Source: Psilocybe azurescens
Taxonomy: Eukaryota > Basidiomycota > Agaricomycetes > Agaricales > Agrocybaceae
NCBI GenBank assembly: GCA_023853785.1
Contig: JAJIRX010000858.1
Location: 1 to 32,576, forward strand
Reading direction: 5' to 3'
Length of the DNA stretch: 32,576 nucleotides
The notes under the pieces were generated by a model. That model saw only the letters and a list, made by a program, of their open reading frames with translations, was not told where the DNA came from and searched no databases. Within the stretch, counting starts at the first letter, position 1, and every line of letters begins with the position of its first letter. The position numbers and the translations under genes were made by a program. Positions 31,904-32,576 of this stretch are shown here, piece after piece.

Positions 31904-32576
31904 CTACTCTACATCCACATTGACGATTTTGATGTCTTCATATGGTTTATCCAGTTTGTTGGTCTTGACGTTTTCGATAGTATGTACGACTTCGAGACCG
32001 GAGAGCACGCGGCCGAAGATGGTGTGCTTCTTGTCCAACCATGGCGTTGCATTGGTCGTGATGAAGAACTGCGAGCCGTTAGTACCAGGGCCCGCATTCG
32101 CCATGCTGACTGTGTAAGGACTAGAATCGTATAAACAAGTCGTCACGTTTATCAGAATCAACGGTATACAAATTATTAGCATCAGAAAAAAACGCACCGG
32201 TCATGCTTCAGATCATCCGAAAACTCATCCTCAAATTCTCTATTCCAAATAGACGTCCCGCCAGTGCCGTCGCCCAATGGGTCTCCCGTCTGGATCATAA
32301 ACTTGGGAATGACACGATGGAATATGACGCCCTCGAAGTAACCGCCGCGCGCGTGGCCGACAAAGTTCTCCACGGCCTTGGGCGCCTGTTGCGGGAAGAG
32401 CCGCATGTGGATGTCGCCGAGCGTGGTGTGGATCGTGGCCGAGTTGGCGAGGGGCGAGGGGCCCGTGCGTTGGCTTACGCTTGCAGAGGCGACGGTTTGT
32501 TCTTCGCGCGTTGGGCGCTCGTTGAAGACGTCTCGTTCGCCGGATTTGTTGTCTCTATAGATTATTTTTGAGGCTG
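31904..32576 (-). CDS. Peptidyl-prolyl cis-trans isomerase, PPWD1/Cyp15 type (3' part)
   Basis: The C-terminal cyclophilin domain of a WD40-cyclophilin fusion found with spliceosomes; the WD40 half lies beyond the window. The linker has the family signature [14 protein letters not shown]. Next comes the isomerase fold: [33 protein letters not shown] (active-site Arg), [18 protein letters not shown] and [13 protein letters not shown] (the Trp bound by cyclosporin). It ends [10 protein letters not shown] with the stop at 31904-31906. The intron 32121-32197 (77 bp) splits KHDR from PYTVSM; the upstream exon runs to the window edge or to a splice site within about 10 bases of it. The upstream exon is clearly more GC-rich than its neighbours. 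Confidence 0.92.

Noticed and set aside
1..32576. Biosynthetic cluster linking TRP4, HIS1 and the sedolisins
   Set aside because: TRP4 and HIS1 are single-copy primary-metabolism genes; no backbone synthase, tailoring enzyme, transporter or pathway regulator accompanies them.
1..32576. CRISPR array, prophage, or bacterial operon
   Set aside because: No direct-repeat array; dense spliceosomal introns and eukaryotic families throughout.

Overview
The window is nuclear DNA of a filamentous fungus, most likely a basidiomycete of the Agaricomycetes. The genes are split by many GT-AG introns of about 45-65 bp and contain very short exons. The gene families (three fungal sedolisins, HIS1, TRP4, a GH20 hexosaminidase, an orphan family common in mushroom genomes) and a truncated LINE-type element also fit. 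I cannot name the species.

Layout, left to right: the 3' part of a WDR7/rabconnectin-3-beta-like WD40 gene (+, 1-3652); a 13-exon GH20 beta-N-acetylhexosaminidase (-, 3836-6215); a divergent DCAF4-like WD40 gene (+, 6982-8775); a possible spliced non-coding transcript followed by hairpins (+, about 9460-9890); TRP4 anthranilate phosphoribosyltransferase (-, 10319-11545); two tandem secreted sedolisins (-, 12332-15130 and 16346-19242); HIS1 ATP phosphoribosyltransferase (-, 19972-21170); a broken orphan gene carrying a 770-bp LINE-type insertion (+, 22203-24373); a six-span membrane protein (+, 24749-25994); a small orphan gene (-, 26126-26768); a third sedolisin (+, 26935-29870); an orphan membrane protein (+, 30348-31650); and the 3' part of a PPWD1-type cyclophilin (-, 31904-32576).

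There is no operon logic. The shared theme is three paralogous acid proteases of about 632-635 residues, all predicted to be secreted. Once single-base indels are allowed for, their exon sizes match almost exactly, down to 17-, 19- and 26-nt exons. They differ at only three intron positions. A secreted GH20 enzyme lies nearby, so part of the locus serves extracellular digestion of protein and chitin fragments. TRP4 and HIS1 are ordinary amino-acid biosynthesis genes.

A strong caution applies. More than twenty single-base indels, mostly one base missing from a short homopolymer, break conserved exons of at least eight genes. The paralogue exon lengths show what is missing. The simplest reading is homopolymer error in the assembly, not mass pseudogenisation. 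The orphan gene at 22203-24373 is different: it has a clean retrotransposon insertion with a 13-bp target duplication and also an in-frame stop. I found no previously undescribed multi-gene system.
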